NCBI GenBank assembly: GCA_051653405.1 | Contig: JBOFWC010000102.1 | Span: 35,836-99,835, forward strand | Reading direction: 5' to 3' | DNA from: Proteocatella sp051653405 | GTDB taxonomy: Bacteria > Bacillota > Clostridia > Peptostreptococcales > Filifactoraceae | Length of the DNA: 64,000 nt | Part shown: piece by piece, positions 27,434 through 36,971 of the stretch | How the letters are laid out: every line of letters begins with the position of its first letter | Position numbering within the stretch: position 1 is the stretch's first letter | Made by a program: the position numbers and the translations under genes | The notes under the pieces: model-generated | The model's database searches: none | What the model saw: only the letters and a program-made list of their open reading frames with translations | Told to the model about the DNA's origin: nothing

Positions 27434-28624
27434 ATGGAAAGAGTGGTAGGTACTGTAGTAAGAGGACTTCGTGCACCCATTATAAATAAAGGTGATAGTA
27501 TTGAAGACATTGTAGTTGAGACAGTTTTAAATGCTTCAAAAAAAGAAACTTTTGAAATAAACGAAAAAGATGTACTAGCAATAACTGAATCTATTGTAGC
27601 ACGTGCACAAGGAAACTATGCAAGTATAGATGCTATAGCTAAAGATGTTAGTTCTAAATTTAATGACGAAACTGTAGGGCTTATATTCCCAATACTTAGC
27701 AGAAATAGATTTGCAATCTGCCTTAGAGGTATTGCTAAGGGCGCAAAAAAAGTAATAATAATGTTAAGCTACCCTTCCGATGAAGTTGGAAACCATATAG
27801 TAGATATAGATATGCTTGATGAAAAAGGTATAAACCCATGGACTGATGTGCTTACTGAAGCTGAATTTAGAGCCCATTTTGGAGAAAATAAACATACTTT
27901 CACTGGAGTTGACTATATTGCTTACTATAAAGATTTAGTGGAGGAATATGGCACTGAATGTGAAATTATATTCTCTAATGATCCAAAAACTATATTAAAA
28001 TATACTAAAAATGTGCTTACATGCGATATTCATACTAGACATAGAACTAAACGTATTCTAAAAAATAATGGTGGCGAAAGAGTTTATGGCCTCGATGATA
28101 TCCTTTCTTCTTCAATTGATAATAATGGATATAATGAAGCTTATGGCCTTTTAGGTTCAAATAAAGCTACTGAAAATTCGATAAAACTTTTCCCAAGAGA
28201 CTGCAAAACTGTAGTTGAAAAAATTCAAGCTGAAATTAAAAAAGCTACTGGAAAAACTATAGAAGTAATGGTTTATGGAGATGGTGCATTTAAAGATCCT
28301 GTAGGGAAAATTTGGGAACTTGCAGACCCTGTAGTTTCACCAGGATATACATCTGGTCTTGAAGGAACTCCAAATGAAGTGAAATTAAAGTATCTTGCAG
28401 ATAATAACTTTGCTCATCTAAAAGGTGCTGAACTTAAAACTGCAATATCTGAATATATAAAAACTAAAGATGATAACCTTGTAGGTGCAATGGAAGCTCA
28501 AGGTACTACCCCAAGAAGACTTACTGACTTAATAGGTTCTTTATGCGACTTAACTTCTGGAAGTGGCGATAAAGGAACTCCAATCGTATATATCCAAGGT
28601 TATTTTGATAATTATGTAAAATAA
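27434..28624 (+). CDS. coenzyme F420-0:L-glutamate ligase (CofE)-like protein
   Basis: 396 residues resembling the CofE family (PF01996): an N-terminal VRGLRAPIINKGDSIEDIV, a central FPILSRNRFAICLRGIAKGA segment, and the C-terminal MVYGDGAFKDPVGKIWELADPVVSP. CofE adds glutamate to coenzyme F420. Here no other F420 biosynthesis gene is present in the window, and the protein is longer than archaeal CofE (about 250 residues). It is probably one of the clostridial homologues of uncertain substrate. AAGGAG precedes the ATG. Single gene with its own terminator, divergent from a LysR regulator. Confidence 0.8.
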   Translation: MERVVGTVVRGLRAPIINKGDSIEDIVVETVLNASKKETFEINEKDVLAITESIVARAQGNYASIDAIAKDVSSKFNDETVGLIFPILSRNRFAICLRGIAKGAKKVIIMLSYPSDEVGNHIVDIDMLDEKGINPWTDVLTEAEFRAHFGENKHTFTGVDYIAYYKDLVEEYGTECEIIFSNDPKTILKYTKNVLTCDIHTRHRTKRILKNNGGERVYGLDDILSSSIDNNGYNEAYGLLGSNKATENSIKLFPRDCKTVVEKIQAEIKKATGKTIEVMVYGDGAFKDPVGKIWELADPVVSPGYTSGLEGTPNEVKLKYLADNNFAHLKGAELKTAISEYIKTKDDNLVGAMEAQGTTPRRLTDLIGSLCDLTSGSGDKGTPIVYIQGYFDNYVK

Positions 28625-28657
28625 TTTAGTTTACCTTTCAAATCTTAAATAAATTAT

Positions 28658-28696
28658 AAAAAAGATAGCTCGAACTACTCGGCCGCTATCTTTTTT
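28658..28696. terminator. terminator between CofE-like and TlpA-like genes
   Basis: Stem AAAAAGATAGC / GCTATCTTTTT with a 15-base loop and T-runs on both strands; serves the two convergent genes. Confidence 0.85.
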
Positions 28697-28710
28697 ATTT
28701 CTATATAGTA

Positions 28711-29247
28711 CTACCCCACATATTTTTTAAGGATATCTAAATATTCATCCTTCGTTCTATCTCCTACAATTGTCTCTAGTATTTTTCCCTGTTTATCAAC
28801 TATTATACTCACTGGAAGTACTTGAGATTTACTTAAAAATTCCTCATTAAAATCTTCATTGGTAATTAAATTAGTATAATTAGCCCCAAGCTCATTTAAC
28901 ATTTCAAATGCCTTTACCTCATTTATATCGCCATCTGCAACGATTCCTAGAACATTAATATTTTTATTTTCCTCATAGATTTCCTGTAAAATTGGAATTT
29001 CCTCTACGCAAGGACCACAGAAAGTTCCCCATATATTTACTAGAGTATATTCTTTCTCTTCAAAAATGCTATTACTAACTAGATTATCATCCATATCCTT
29101 AAGCTCAAAATCAACTACAGATTCTATCTCGCCCCAAAAATCCGCTTTACTAACTTCATCTTTAGAATCATTTCCAGAATTTTGTTGACAGCCTGATAAA
29201 ATAACTATACTCAAAACTAATATAAATAATACTACAACTTTTTTCAT
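28711..29247 (-). CDS. TlpA/ResA-like thiol-disulfide oxidoreductase lipoprotein
   Basis: 178 residues: signal peptide with lipobox LSGC at about residue 20, then a thioredoxin fold with active site GTFCGPCVEEIP and a cis-Pro region LPVSIIVD. An extracytoplasmic membrane-anchored thiol reductase of the TlpA/ResA type. It is the third gene of a unit starting with a Bce-type permease and ATPase, 36 bases after the ATPase, which suggests a role in handling disulfide- or thioether-containing peptides or cell-envelope repair (inference). Confidence 0.9.
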   Translation of the reverse strand: MKKVVVLFILVLSIVILSGCQQNSGNDSKDEVSKADFWGEIESVVDFELKDMDDNLVSNSIFEEKEYTLVNIWGTFCGPCVEEIPILQEIYEENKNINVLGIVADGDINEVKAFEMLNELGANYTNLITNEDFNEEFLSKSQVLPVSIIVDKQGKILETIVGDRTKDEYLDILKKYVG

Positions 29248-29282
29248 TTATCCTCCTAAAAACATATTTATAAATTTCTAAA

Positions 29283-30035
29283 TTATTTTAACTCTAGGTC
29301 TGAGATTTTATTCAAAATATCTTTATAAAAATCTCGCTGTGATAAATTATCTTTTTCTAATTCAGCTACAATAATCCCATCTTTTATAAAAAGTATACGT
29401 CTACAATAACTTGCTGAATATGGGTCATGTGTAACCATCATTATCGTAGCATTTTCATTCTTATTTAGATTAGAAAAACACTCCATAAGATCTTTAGTTG
29501 ATTTTGAATCAAGTGATCCTGTTGGCTCATCTGCAAGAATCAATTTAGGATTTGTAATAAGCGCCCTCGCTGCGGCTGCTCTTTGTTTTTGCCCTCCAGA
29601 AACTTCATATGGATATTTATCTAAAACATCTCTTATATTTAGCTTTTCAGCAATCTCATATAAAGATTTTTCCAGTTTTCTTACTTTTTCATTATGAAAT
29701 GTAAGCGGTAACAAAATATTGTCTCTTAATGTAATCGTATCTAATAGATTAAAATCTTGAAATACAAATCCAAGTTCAGTTCTTCTAAACTCATTGGTTT
29801 CACTTTCTTTTAATCTCGATATATCTTTCCCGCAGATTCTCACAGCTCCTTCAGTAGCACGATCTATAGTTGCTAGTATATTCAAAAGAGTACTTTTCCC
29901 TGAACCCGACGGCCCCATAACTCCTACAAATTCACCATTTTTTATATTAAAATTTACTCCATTAAGGGCTTTATACTTATTTTTTTTTGATATATAGTCC
30001 TTTTTCAAATCATTAACTTCTACAACAAATTCCAT
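29283..30035 (-). CDS. BceA-type ABC transporter ATP-binding protein
   Basis: 250-residue MacB/BceA-type ATPase: Walker A MGPSGSGKSTLLN, Q-loop FVFQDFNLLDTI, signature VSGGQKQRAAAARAL, Walker B LILADEPTGSLDSKS, H-loop MVTHDPY. It starts at ATG 30035, preceded by TTGGAGGATTTT; the in-frame TTG four codons earlier overlaps the ribosome site. It pairs with the permease gene 25 bases upstream to form a peptide-antibiotic resistance transporter. Confidence 0.93.
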   Translation of the reverse strand: MEFVVEVNDLKKDYISKKNKYKALNGVNFNIKNGEFVGVMGPSGSGKSTLLNILATIDRATEGAVRICGKDISRLKESETNEFRRTELGFVFQDFNLLDTITLRDNILLPLTFHNEKVRKLEKSLYEIAEKLNIRDVLDKYPYEVSGGQKQRAAAARALITNPKLILADEPTGSLDSKSTKDLMECFSNLNKNENATIMMVTHDPYSASYCRRILFIKDGIIVAELEKDNLSQRDFYKDILNKISDLELK

Positions 30036-30060
30036 AAAATCCTCCAATCTATAACAGTTT

Positions 30061-31968
30061 CTAATTTTCAGTTACAATTCTTACATATGAATTTACAGTT
30101 AATACGTAATATAAGAAATATATAAGCATATACGCCATTATGCTTGTCGTTATAGGTACAAATATGCTAAGTTCTGTGATTGAGCTTAAAAAAATAAGAG
30201 CTATAACAGTGTGCAAAACCCCAATAAGTACTGGTAATACAAATATTGATATTACTTGTTTTTTAATTGAAATTTTAACATCTTTACTAGAAAATCCAAT
30301 CTTATTTAATATCTGATATCGCTTCTTGTCATCAGTCGCTTCTGACAGTTGCTTGAAATATAGAATGCTTGCTGTGGAGCTTAAAAATACAAATCCTACA
30401 AAAATTCCTACAAACAATAGCATTGAAGTAAATATTAATACCGAATTCATCTCCTGAGAATAGCTCAGCCTTGAATCTTCTGGTAGAGCCTTTATCAATG
30501 CTTTTGTAAGTTTATTTGCGGCTATTTCATTTGTAACCTTATAGGCATTAATGTGAATTTTGTTCTTTTGCCTATCTTGATATTTTTTATAAACCTCATC
30601 TTTTACAAGAAATATTGGATTAGATTTCATTTCATTTAACGGTGCTATTTCACTTATTTCTTTAACTTCAAATTCAGTATTAAACCCTTCCAAACCTACC
30701 GTAATATCTTTTATTTCATCTAAATTTACATCCCTGCTGTAATACTCTAAAAGTATAGCATCCCTATCCTTAACTAGTTTTGATTCATAACTTAACCCTT
30801 TACTCTCTAATGCTTTTTTATATTCACTCTCTGATATTAAATACAATTTGTCTTTACCATTGGATATATCATTCTTAGATATAAGCTCAGCTTCACTAAT
30901 TTCTATTTTTTGATGACTAATAATTTTATGTTCCGGATAACTATTTATTATTTCTTCAATTGTTCCATCCAAGCTATCATCATTACTTATATAGCTATAT
31001 GAAAAAGGAGATGTCAATTCTTTAATTTCTCTCATATTATAATCCAAACTATATGTCATACTTATTGCAGTAAGTGCTACCGCATTAGTAAGTGCTATTA
31101 CTGACAGCAATCTTTTGTTAGACTTTATTCTATATAAAAAACTTGAAATGCTTATTAGATTGTCGCCTCTATAGTATAATTTTTTATTCGATTTCAACTT
31201 ATTTCCAACAAAGCTTAAAAATGTATCGAAGAACATAAACGTTGCTATAAGTGATGCAAAAAATGCAAGAGGTACACTAATATAAAATGTATTGCTGTCT
31301 TTTATATTAATAACAGCCCATAATTCTATTAGAATCAATACTATCGTAATTATTGCCCCTACTATATTTTTACTTTTACTTCCTGTTCCTATATTTTCAG
31401 TAGCTTTATCAGCATTGAATAAATCTATAAGCTTAAATTTATATATAGTAAAACTAGTATATATGCCGCTTACAAAAAATAATATTACAAATGTCCAAAA
31501 CGTATTAACAACTGCATATATCGGTAGTTCAAATCCAAAATTTAAAGACGCTCCTAAAATAGTAATTAATATTTCCATCAATATTTTTGACAATAAAATC
31601 CCTAAAATAATTCCTGAAATAGTGGCAAATAATCCTAATGAAATATTTTCAAAAAACAATAGTTTTGATATATCAATTTTCTTCATTCCCAAAAGAGAAT
31701 AAAGTCCAATTTCCTTCTTTCTTTTTCTTATAAAAAAACTACTGAAATACCCAATAAAAATTACTGAAAATATTAGGATGACAAATGATGCTCCTTTAAA
31801 TAACAATAATAATCTGCCATCCTCTTTTAAAAACCCACCTATATTCTTATTAAACCAAATACTTTGAAATGAAAAATATATTGCTATATTAAATATTGAA
31901 GCCATAAAATAAAGTAAATAATGCTGTATATTCATCTTTATATTTTTTTTCGCCAGTTTAAATATCAT
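30061..31968 (-). CDS. BceB-type ABC transporter permease
   Basis: 635 residues with the BceB topology: about ten membrane helices, two FtsX domains (KKEIGLYSLLGMKK near 90; DKKRYQILNKIGFSSKDV near 565) and a large extracytoplasmic domain between helices VII and VIII (about 310-510). In the family this domain recognises peptide antibiotics or lipid II complexes and relays a flux signal to a BceS kinase. It is divergent from the ATPase/BceR/BceS operon with a shared operator. Confidence 0.92.
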   Translation of the reverse strand: MIFKLAKKNIKMNIQHYLLYFMASIFNIAIYFSFQSIWFNKNIGGFLKEDGRLLLLFKGASFVILIFSVIFIGYFSSFFIRKRKKEIGLYSLLGMKKIDISKLLFFENISLGLFATISGIILGILLSKILMEILITILGASLNFGFELPIYAVVNTFWTFVILFFVSGIYTSFTIYKFKLIDLFNADKATENIGTGSKSKNIVGAIITIVLILIELWAVINIKDSNTFYISVPLAFFASLIATFMFFDTFLSFVGNKLKSNKKLYYRGDNLISISSFLYRIKSNKRLLSVIALTNAVALTAISMTYSLDYNMREIKELTSPFSYSYISNDDSLDGTIEEIINSYPEHKIISHQKIEISEAELISKNDISNGKDKLYLISESEYKKALESKGLSYESKLVKDRDAILLEYYSRDVNLDEIKDITVGLEGFNTEFEVKEISEIAPLNEMKSNPIFLVKDEVYKKYQDRQKNKIHINAYKVTNEIAANKLTKALIKALPEDSRLSYSQEMNSVLIFTSMLLFVGIFVGFVFLSSTASILYFKQLSEATDDKKRYQILNKIGFSSKDVKISIKKQVISIFVLPVLIGVLHTVIALIFLSSITELSIFVPITTSIMAYMLIYFLYYVLTVNSYVRIVTEN

Positions 31969-32046
31969 ATTGTCCTCCTTAATTTATCTTATGATCTATT
32001 TTAACAGTTTTAATATTTCTTTGATATCTTATAACCTTTCATATTC

Positions 32047-32062
32047 ATTACATTTTTGTAAT
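32047..32062. promoter_or_regulatory. BceR-type operator
   Basis: ATTACA-TTTT-TGTAAT is a perfect 6-bp inverted repeat with a 4-base spacer and matches the TNACA-N4-TGTAA form described for BceR-like regulators. It lies in the 169-base gap between the divergent permease and ATPase operons, about 26 bases upstream of the plus-strand -35. Confidence 0.7.
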
Positions 32063-32087
32063 ATTATGATATATTCCCAAATTTTAA

Positions 32088-32116
32088 TTCACATAAAAAA
32101 CGAAAACCTTTATAAT
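32088..32116 (+). promoter_or_regulatory. promoter of the ATPase-BceR-BceS operon
   Basis: TTCACA (32088-32093), a 17-base spacer and TATAAT (32111-32116), about 22 bases before the ATG. The BceR-type operator is centred about 60 bases upstream of the expected transcription start, the usual activator position. Confidence 0.7.
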
Positions 32117-32137
32117 GTAGTAAGATAGGAGAATAAT

Positions 32138-32902
32138 ATGGAAAATATACTTAAGCTTGATAAAATAGAAAAATATTATGGAAATAAAGGTACCTTAACC
32201 AAAGTTTTAAACAATATAAGCTTCAGTGTATCTAAAGGGGAATTTATTGGGATAATGGGACCTTCTGGAAGTGGAAAAACCACTCTCTTGAATTGTATTT
32301 CAACAATAGATAGTGTAAGTGCAGGAAAAATATTGCTTAATGGTGCTGACATAACTAGGCTTAAATCTCACGAGCTTGAAAGTTTTAGAAGAAATAAACT
32401 AGGATTTATATTTCAAGATTTTAATTTGCTCGACACAATAAGCATCTATGAAAATATTGCCCTTCCACTTTCAATAAACAAAGTTCCTCATTCTGTAATG
32501 GATGAAAAAGTTAAACACATTGCAGCTTACCTTAATATATCTCATATTTTAAACAAATATCCTTATCAGGTATCTGGCGGTGAAAAACAGCGTACTGCAT
32601 CTGCACGAGCTATTATAACTTCTCCAGAACTTATCTTAGCGGATGAACCCACAGGTGCTCTTGATTCTAAATCTTCTAGAATATTACTTGAAACGCTAAG
32701 CAAAATGAATCACGAATTAAATGCTACAATCCTTATGGTGACTCATGATGCTTTTACGGCAAGTTATACAGATAGAATATTGATTTTAAAAGATGGCGAA
32801 ATTTTCACTGAAATAATAAGAGGAAATGATAGCAGAAAAGAATTTTTTTCTAAAATAATAGAGATTGTAACGCTTCTTGGTGGGGAGGATAATTATGTAT
32901 AA
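32138..32902 (+). CDS. second BceA-type ABC ATP-binding protein without adjacent permease
   Basis: 254 residues with intact ATPase motifs: MGPSGSGKTTLLN, FIFQDFNLLDTI, VSGGEKQRTASARA, LILADEPTGALDSKS, MVTHDAF. It is a clear relative of the ATPase on the other strand (shared FQDFNLLDTI and DEPTG(S/A)LDSKS blocks). It starts the operon with the response regulator and kinase, and its last 8 bases overlap the regulator ATG. No permease gene follows, so it either shares the divergent permease or acts in signalling. Confidence 0.92.
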   Translation: MENILKLDKIEKYYGNKGTLTKVLNNISFSVSKGEFIGIMGPSGSGKTTLLNCISTIDSVSAGKILLNGADITRLKSHELESFRRNKLGFIFQDFNLLDTISIYENIALPLSINKVPHSVMDEKVKHIAAYLNISHILNKYPYQVSGGEKQRTASARAIITSPELILADEPTGALDSKSSRILLETLSKMNHELNATILMVTHDAFTASYTDRILILKDGEIFTEIIRGNDSRKEFFSKIIEIVTLLGGEDNYV

Positions 32903-33560
32903 AATATTAGTCATTGAAGATGATTTAGATATAAGAGAAGAGCTTTGTAGCTTCTTGCAAAAATACGGCTATGAAGTAACTGCCCCCACAGATTTCCAAA
33001 ATATTATTAATATTATCCAGAAAGAAGATGCTAATCTCATAATTTTAGATATAAATCTTCCTGCCTTTGATGGCTATTATATATGCAGAGAACTTAGAAA
33101 AACTTCAAATATTCCCATAATTATAGTGACAAGTAGAGATAGTGAACTGGATGAACTAATGAGCATGAACATAGGTGCCGATGACTTTATTACCAAACCA
33201 TACAATACTCAAATTTTATTAGCTAGAATAAACTCAATTTTAAAAAGAAGTTATGGTAATTTTCAAGAAGTTTTGGTCCATAATGGGATTTCATTAAATC
33301 TTTCTAATGCTACCTTATCCTTTGAAAACAATGCCATTGAACTTACAAAAAATGAAATTAAAATTCTGGCATTTTTACTAAAAAATAAAGGCAGTATTGT
33401 CTCTAGGGATTCACTTATGGAATACCTTTGGAACTCAGATTATTTTGTTGACGATAGTACTTTAACCGTTAATATAACTAGATTAAGAAAAAAATTAGAG
33501 GATATAGGAATAAGTGACCTCATAAAAACTAAGCGAGGATTGGGGTATATTATATTATGA
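32895..33560 (+). CDS. BceR-like OmpR-family response regulator
   Basis: 221 residues: receiver (EDDLDIREELCSFLQKYGY, phospho-Asp in LIILDINLPAFDG, DDFITKPYN) and winged helix ending IKTKRGLGYIIL. GGGGAGGATAATT precedes the ATG, which overlaps the end of the ATPase gene. Expected to bind the TNACA-N4-TGTAA repeat in front of its own operon and the divergent permease operon. Confidence 0.92.
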   Translation: MYKILVIEDDLDIREELCSFLQKYGYEVTAPTDFQNIINIIQKEDANLIILDINLPAFDGYYICRELRKTSNIPIIIVTSRDSELDELMSMNIGADDFITKPYNTQILLARINSILKRSYGNFQEVLVHNGISLNLSNATLSFENNAIELTKNEIKILAFLLKNKGSIVSRDSLMEYLWNSDYFVDDSTLTVNITRLRKKLEDIGISDLIKTKRGLGYIIL

Positions 33561-34573
33561 AACTTATAGATATATTTAAATCAAAGGCAAATTATTTGTA
33601 TATAAATATAGTTATATTTTTTATACTTTGCATTTTTTTTAAAATGTTAAATATGCCCTATATATTTTTATTTATAGTTTTTTTTATATGGTTTACTCCC
33701 CTTATCGGCTACATGCTTATTGAATCCTTAAAATTAAAAAAGTATTTCAACAAGGTAGAACACTTGTTGGAAGAACTTGATAAAAAATATCTTTTTCCTG
33801 AAGTTCTTGAAAAGCCAAATCTTATTGAAGGCGAATTTCTGAACGAAATAATGGCTATTGTAGGCCGTGATATGTATGAAAATATCAAATACTATAAAGA
33901 TGAACAACTAGAATATAGAGAATATATAGAAAGCTGGGTACACGAAATAAAAACCCCGATAGCTTCTATAAAAATGATTTCCGAAAACCATCAAAACGAA
34001 TATATCTCTAAAATAAATTCTCAAGTCGATAAGATAGAAAACTTTATAGAACAAGCCCTATATTATGCTCGTAGTAATGATGTTGAAAAAGATTATATCG
34101 TTAAAAAAATGAAACTTTATGACTCTGTAGTAAAAATAATAAAAAAGAATTCGAAAGATTTCATTTCAAAAAAAATAAAATTAGAACTTGAGGATTTTTC
34201 TGATACTGAAATTTATAGCGATACTAAATGGATTGAATTTATAATAAATCAACTTATTCAAAACGCTATAAAATATTCTAAAGGTGATAATTCTAAAATT
34301 TCAATTACACTTGAAACTTATTCTAACTCAGTAGTTCTTCTAATATCAGATAATGGAATCGGAATTTCCCAAAAAGATATATCAAGAGTATTTGAAAAAG
34401 GCTTTACTGGTGAAAATGGTCGTATTTTAGGAAGTTCTACAGGAATAGGTCTTTATCTTTGTAAAAAGTTGAGTCTAAAACTTGGAATAGGCCTTGAGCT
34501 TACATCTGAAAAAAACATAGGCACTGCAGTTAAATTAATTTTTCCAGTTAACTCCTTTGTTAGATTTAATTAA
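33557..34573 (+). CDS. BceS-like intramembrane-sensing histidine kinase
   Basis: 338 residues. Two membrane helices near the N-terminus with almost no extracellular loop, then HisKA with ESWVHEIKTPIAS (phospho-His near 130) and HATPase_c with NQLIQNAIKYS and GSSTGIGLYLCKKL. This is the intramembrane-sensing layout of BceS, which detects stimuli through a BceB permease. It overlaps the regulator gene by ATGA. Confidence 0.92.
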   Translation: MKLIDIFKSKANYLYINIVIFFILCIFFKMLNMPYIFLFIVFFIWFTPLIGYMLIESLKLKKYFNKVEHLLEELDKKYLFPEVLEKPNLIEGEFLNEIMAIVGRDMYENIKYYKDEQLEYREYIESWVHEIKTPIASIKMISENHQNEYISKINSQVDKIENFIEQALYYARSNDVEKDYIVKKMKLYDSVVKIIKKNSKDFISKKIKLELEDFSDTEIYSDTKWIEFIINQLIQNAIKYSKGDNSKISITLETYSNSVVLLISDNGIGISQKDISRVFEKGFTGENGRILGSSTGIGLYLCKKLSLKLGIGLELTSEKNIGTAVKLIFPVNSFVRFN

Positions 34574-34618
34574 AAAACTTTGGTGAAATCCTATATCAAG
34601 GATATTCCCCAAAGTTTT
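34574..34618. terminator. terminator after the BceS-like gene
   Basis: AAAACTTTGG / CCAAAGTTTT stem with an internal ATCC/GGAT pairing, immediately after the kinase stop and before the convergent AmrS gene. Confidence 0.75.
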
Positions 34619-34640
34619 ATCTTTACAAAAAAATGTAGTT

Positions 34641-35495
34641 TTACACATTACCTAATAAAACTCGTTTTAGATATTTCCTTGCAATTTTCTCAGATTCTAT
34701 CATAATACCTATATCTGTAGCTGGAGCATCCATCAAATACTTAGGAAAATATCTGGATATGTGAAGCGGTATATATGGATCTATTTCTGATATAAATTTT
34801 GCTATTTCCTCAACTTCTTCTACTTTATCATTTTCTCCAGTCACTAGTAAGGTAGTTACCTCAACATGACAATGATTTGAAGCTATTTTTATACTATCTA
34901 ACACTGGAGGTAAAGTGCCTCCACATATCTGTCTGTAATAGTTGTCATTCCAGCTCTTTAAGTCAATATTCATGGCATCTATATATGGTAATAGTGCTTC
35001 AAGCGGTTCCTTGTTTAAATATCCATTAGTTACTAATACCACCGAAATATTCTCGTCGTACGCTTTTATATATTTTGCACAATCATAGACATATTCATAC
35101 CATATGCTTGGCTCATTGTAAGTAAAGGCTATACCAATATTATTCTCTGTCTCTAATATTAATTTCAAAAGCTCTTCTTTGGAAACAAATTTACTACTTG
35201 CTTGAAATTGAGATATCTTGTAATTTTGACAAAACTTGCAGGTAAAATTACATCCATAGCTTCCAATAGATAAAATTTTACTCCCCTGTTTAAAATATCT
35301 TAGAGGCTTTTTTTCAATAGGGTCAAGCGCTATTGAGGTTATCTCTCCATAATTTATTGTATAAAGTTTTCCATCTTCGTTAACTCTTACTTTACACCGT
35401 CCAGAATTTCCATTTGAAATAGTGCAGCTATGAGGACACAAGAGGCAGTGTATTTTATCTCCAATGTTTTCATAATATAATGCTTCTTTTTTCAT
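34641..35495 (-). CDS. amrS: AmmeMemoRadiSam system radical SAM enzyme (AmrS)
   Basis: 284 residues. N-terminal CLLCPHSC and GRCKVR cysteines are followed by the radical SAM cluster motif CNFTCKFCQN near 85. Related to pyruvate formate-lyase activating enzymes but of the AmmeMemoRadiSam type, found with Memo/LigB-like and AMMECR1 partners. The substrate of the system is not established. It lies 12 bases after the LigB-AMMECR1 gene in the same direction, so the two form an operon. Confidence 0.9.
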   Translation of the reverse strand: MKKEALYYENIGDKIHCLLCPHSCTISNGNSGRCKVRVNEDGKLYTINYGEITSIALDPIEKKPLRYFKQGSKILSIGSYGCNFTCKFCQNYKISQFQASSKFVSKEELLKLILETENNIGIAFTYNEPSIWYEYVYDCAKYIKAYDENISVVLVTNGYLNKEPLEALLPYIDAMNIDLKSWNDNYYRQICGGTLPPVLDSIKIASNHCHVEVTTLLVTGENDKVEEVEEIAKFISEIDPYIPLHISRYFPKYLMDAPATDIGIMIESEKIARKYLKRVLLGNV

Positions 35496-35507
35496 GTTTA
35501 CTACCTC

Positions 35508-36908
35508 TTATTTATATCTTTCAACTTCAAACTTTAATATATCATACTCCTCGTCAGGCATAATTCCTGCTTTTTTTAGTGCTATCGAAAGCTGTTCTTC
35601 CACAGTATTAACCCCTTCTAGATTAGGAAGAAGCACACCTTTTCTATTGTCTTTTATAACTATAACCCCATATTTTAGTGGGTTTAATTCCTGTCTTTGC
35701 GTTATCTGAGGCTCAGTTAAAACATCTACCGAAAATGCTACATCAAAGAGTTCTTCTTCCGATATTTTATAAAACCTTGGATCATGAGTTCCTGCTTCGA
35801 TTGCATTATATATTATTTCCTCTACAATATTTTCTCTTGTAGGAAGAATTGTACCGATACACCCTCTAAGTTCCCCTTTTTTCTTAATTGATACAAATAC
35901 TCCTCTTCTACTATTTTTCATTTCTTCCGTGATGTATTCTGGATAGACTTCGACTTTATCACCTGTTTTTATATAACTTGTAAGACTTTCCCTTGCAAGC
36001 CTTACATATGGATTTTCATTTTTTATTCTTTCATTATAAGAATTTATACGAAATTGATTTAATTTATCTATTTTGGTTTCTGATTCTTGCTTTATTTCAA
36101 ATTTTACAACACCATATCCTACTCCAAAGTTCCCTTGATAACTTAAAACTTTTCCTTCAAATGACTTTTTATCCAAAGCTCCTAAAAGAATTATCACAGA
36201 TTTCCTTCCACATTCACCGGCATTTACAACTATATTTTCATCCATATTTATCGCAGCTACCGCATCTCCTTTTTCAAGATTTTCTAAAAACGCTTTATCA
36301 AAAATCTCTCCAAATTCACTATATCTATAAGGCCCCCGGTCTTTTAATTTATGCGATAAATCGCCACTTGCTATAAAAACAGCCTTTCTACCAAGCGATT
36401 CTATAGCTTCATTTATCTTAATTCCAAATCTATATAGCTCAATATCACTAAGTGGAGCATAGGTAATATGCAAGAGTTTGTAATTTTTATATTTTTGATT
36501 TATAAAATATAGTGGAACCATTGCTCCATGATCTAAGTGAAGCTTTGAATTATATCTGCTTAATAAATTATTCGATGCTTTTACTACAGATATTTCGTCA
36601 TTATGCGCCCTATAATATATTTCGTCTGCAAGACTAATATCTATATCAAGCTTCATAGATATGTCTTTATGTCCAAAGATTTCTAAATCGCCTTCAATAA
36701 ACTCTTCATAAGCTATTGCAACTGCATCTTCAAACATCAATCCATGTGGCGTAATTATAACTATAACTTCTGGCTCTATATTTGATATTTCATCCGCAAT
36801 TTTCGTCATACTTTCTATTGTATCAGTAACTTCTTTTTCCGCACCTCTTCCTATTTCAGGCAGTAGTATCGGAGGGTGGGGCATTAAATACACTCCTTGT
36901 ATACTCAT
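35508..36908 (-). CDS. LigB/Memo-like and AMMECR1 fusion protein (AmmeMemoRadiSam)
   Basis: 466 residues. Residues 1-270 are a class III extradiol dioxygenase/LigB-like fold (LMPHPPILLPEIGRG, VIITPHG, HLDHGAMVPLYF, IASGDLSHKL). Residues about 295-466 are an AMMECR1 domain (RGVFVSIKKKGELRGCIGT and THDPRF). The family is conserved across life, and in bacteria the two domains are linked to a radical SAM enzyme, here encoded next. The dioxygenase active-site histidines seem kept. Biochemical role unknown. Confidence 0.9.
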   Translation of the reverse strand: MSIQGVYLMPHPPILLPEIGRGAEKEVTDTIESMTKIADEISNIEPEVIVIITPHGLMFEDAVAIAYEEFIEGDLEIFGHKDISMKLDIDISLADEIYYRAHNDEISVVKASNNLLSRYNSKLHLDHGAMVPLYFINQKYKNYKLLHITYAPLSDIELYRFGIKINEAIESLGRKAVFIASGDLSHKLKDRGPYRYSEFGEIFDKAFLENLEKGDAVAAINMDENIVVNAGECGRKSVIILLGALDKKSFEGKVLSYQGNFGVGYGVVKFEIKQESETKIDKLNQFRINSYNERIKNENPYVRLARESLTSYIKTGDKVEVYPEYITEEMKNSRRGVFVSIKKKGELRGCIGTILPTRENIVEEIIYNAIEAGTHDPRFYKISEEELFDVAFSVDVLTEPQITQRQELNPLKYGVIVIKDNRKGVLLPNLEGVNTVEEQLSIALKKAGIMPDEEYDILKFEVERYK

Positions 36909-36971
36909 AAAAGGCCTCCTTATTTAATCTTTAGATTCTATATACCCAAAATGTTTTAATATAAATAAAAA

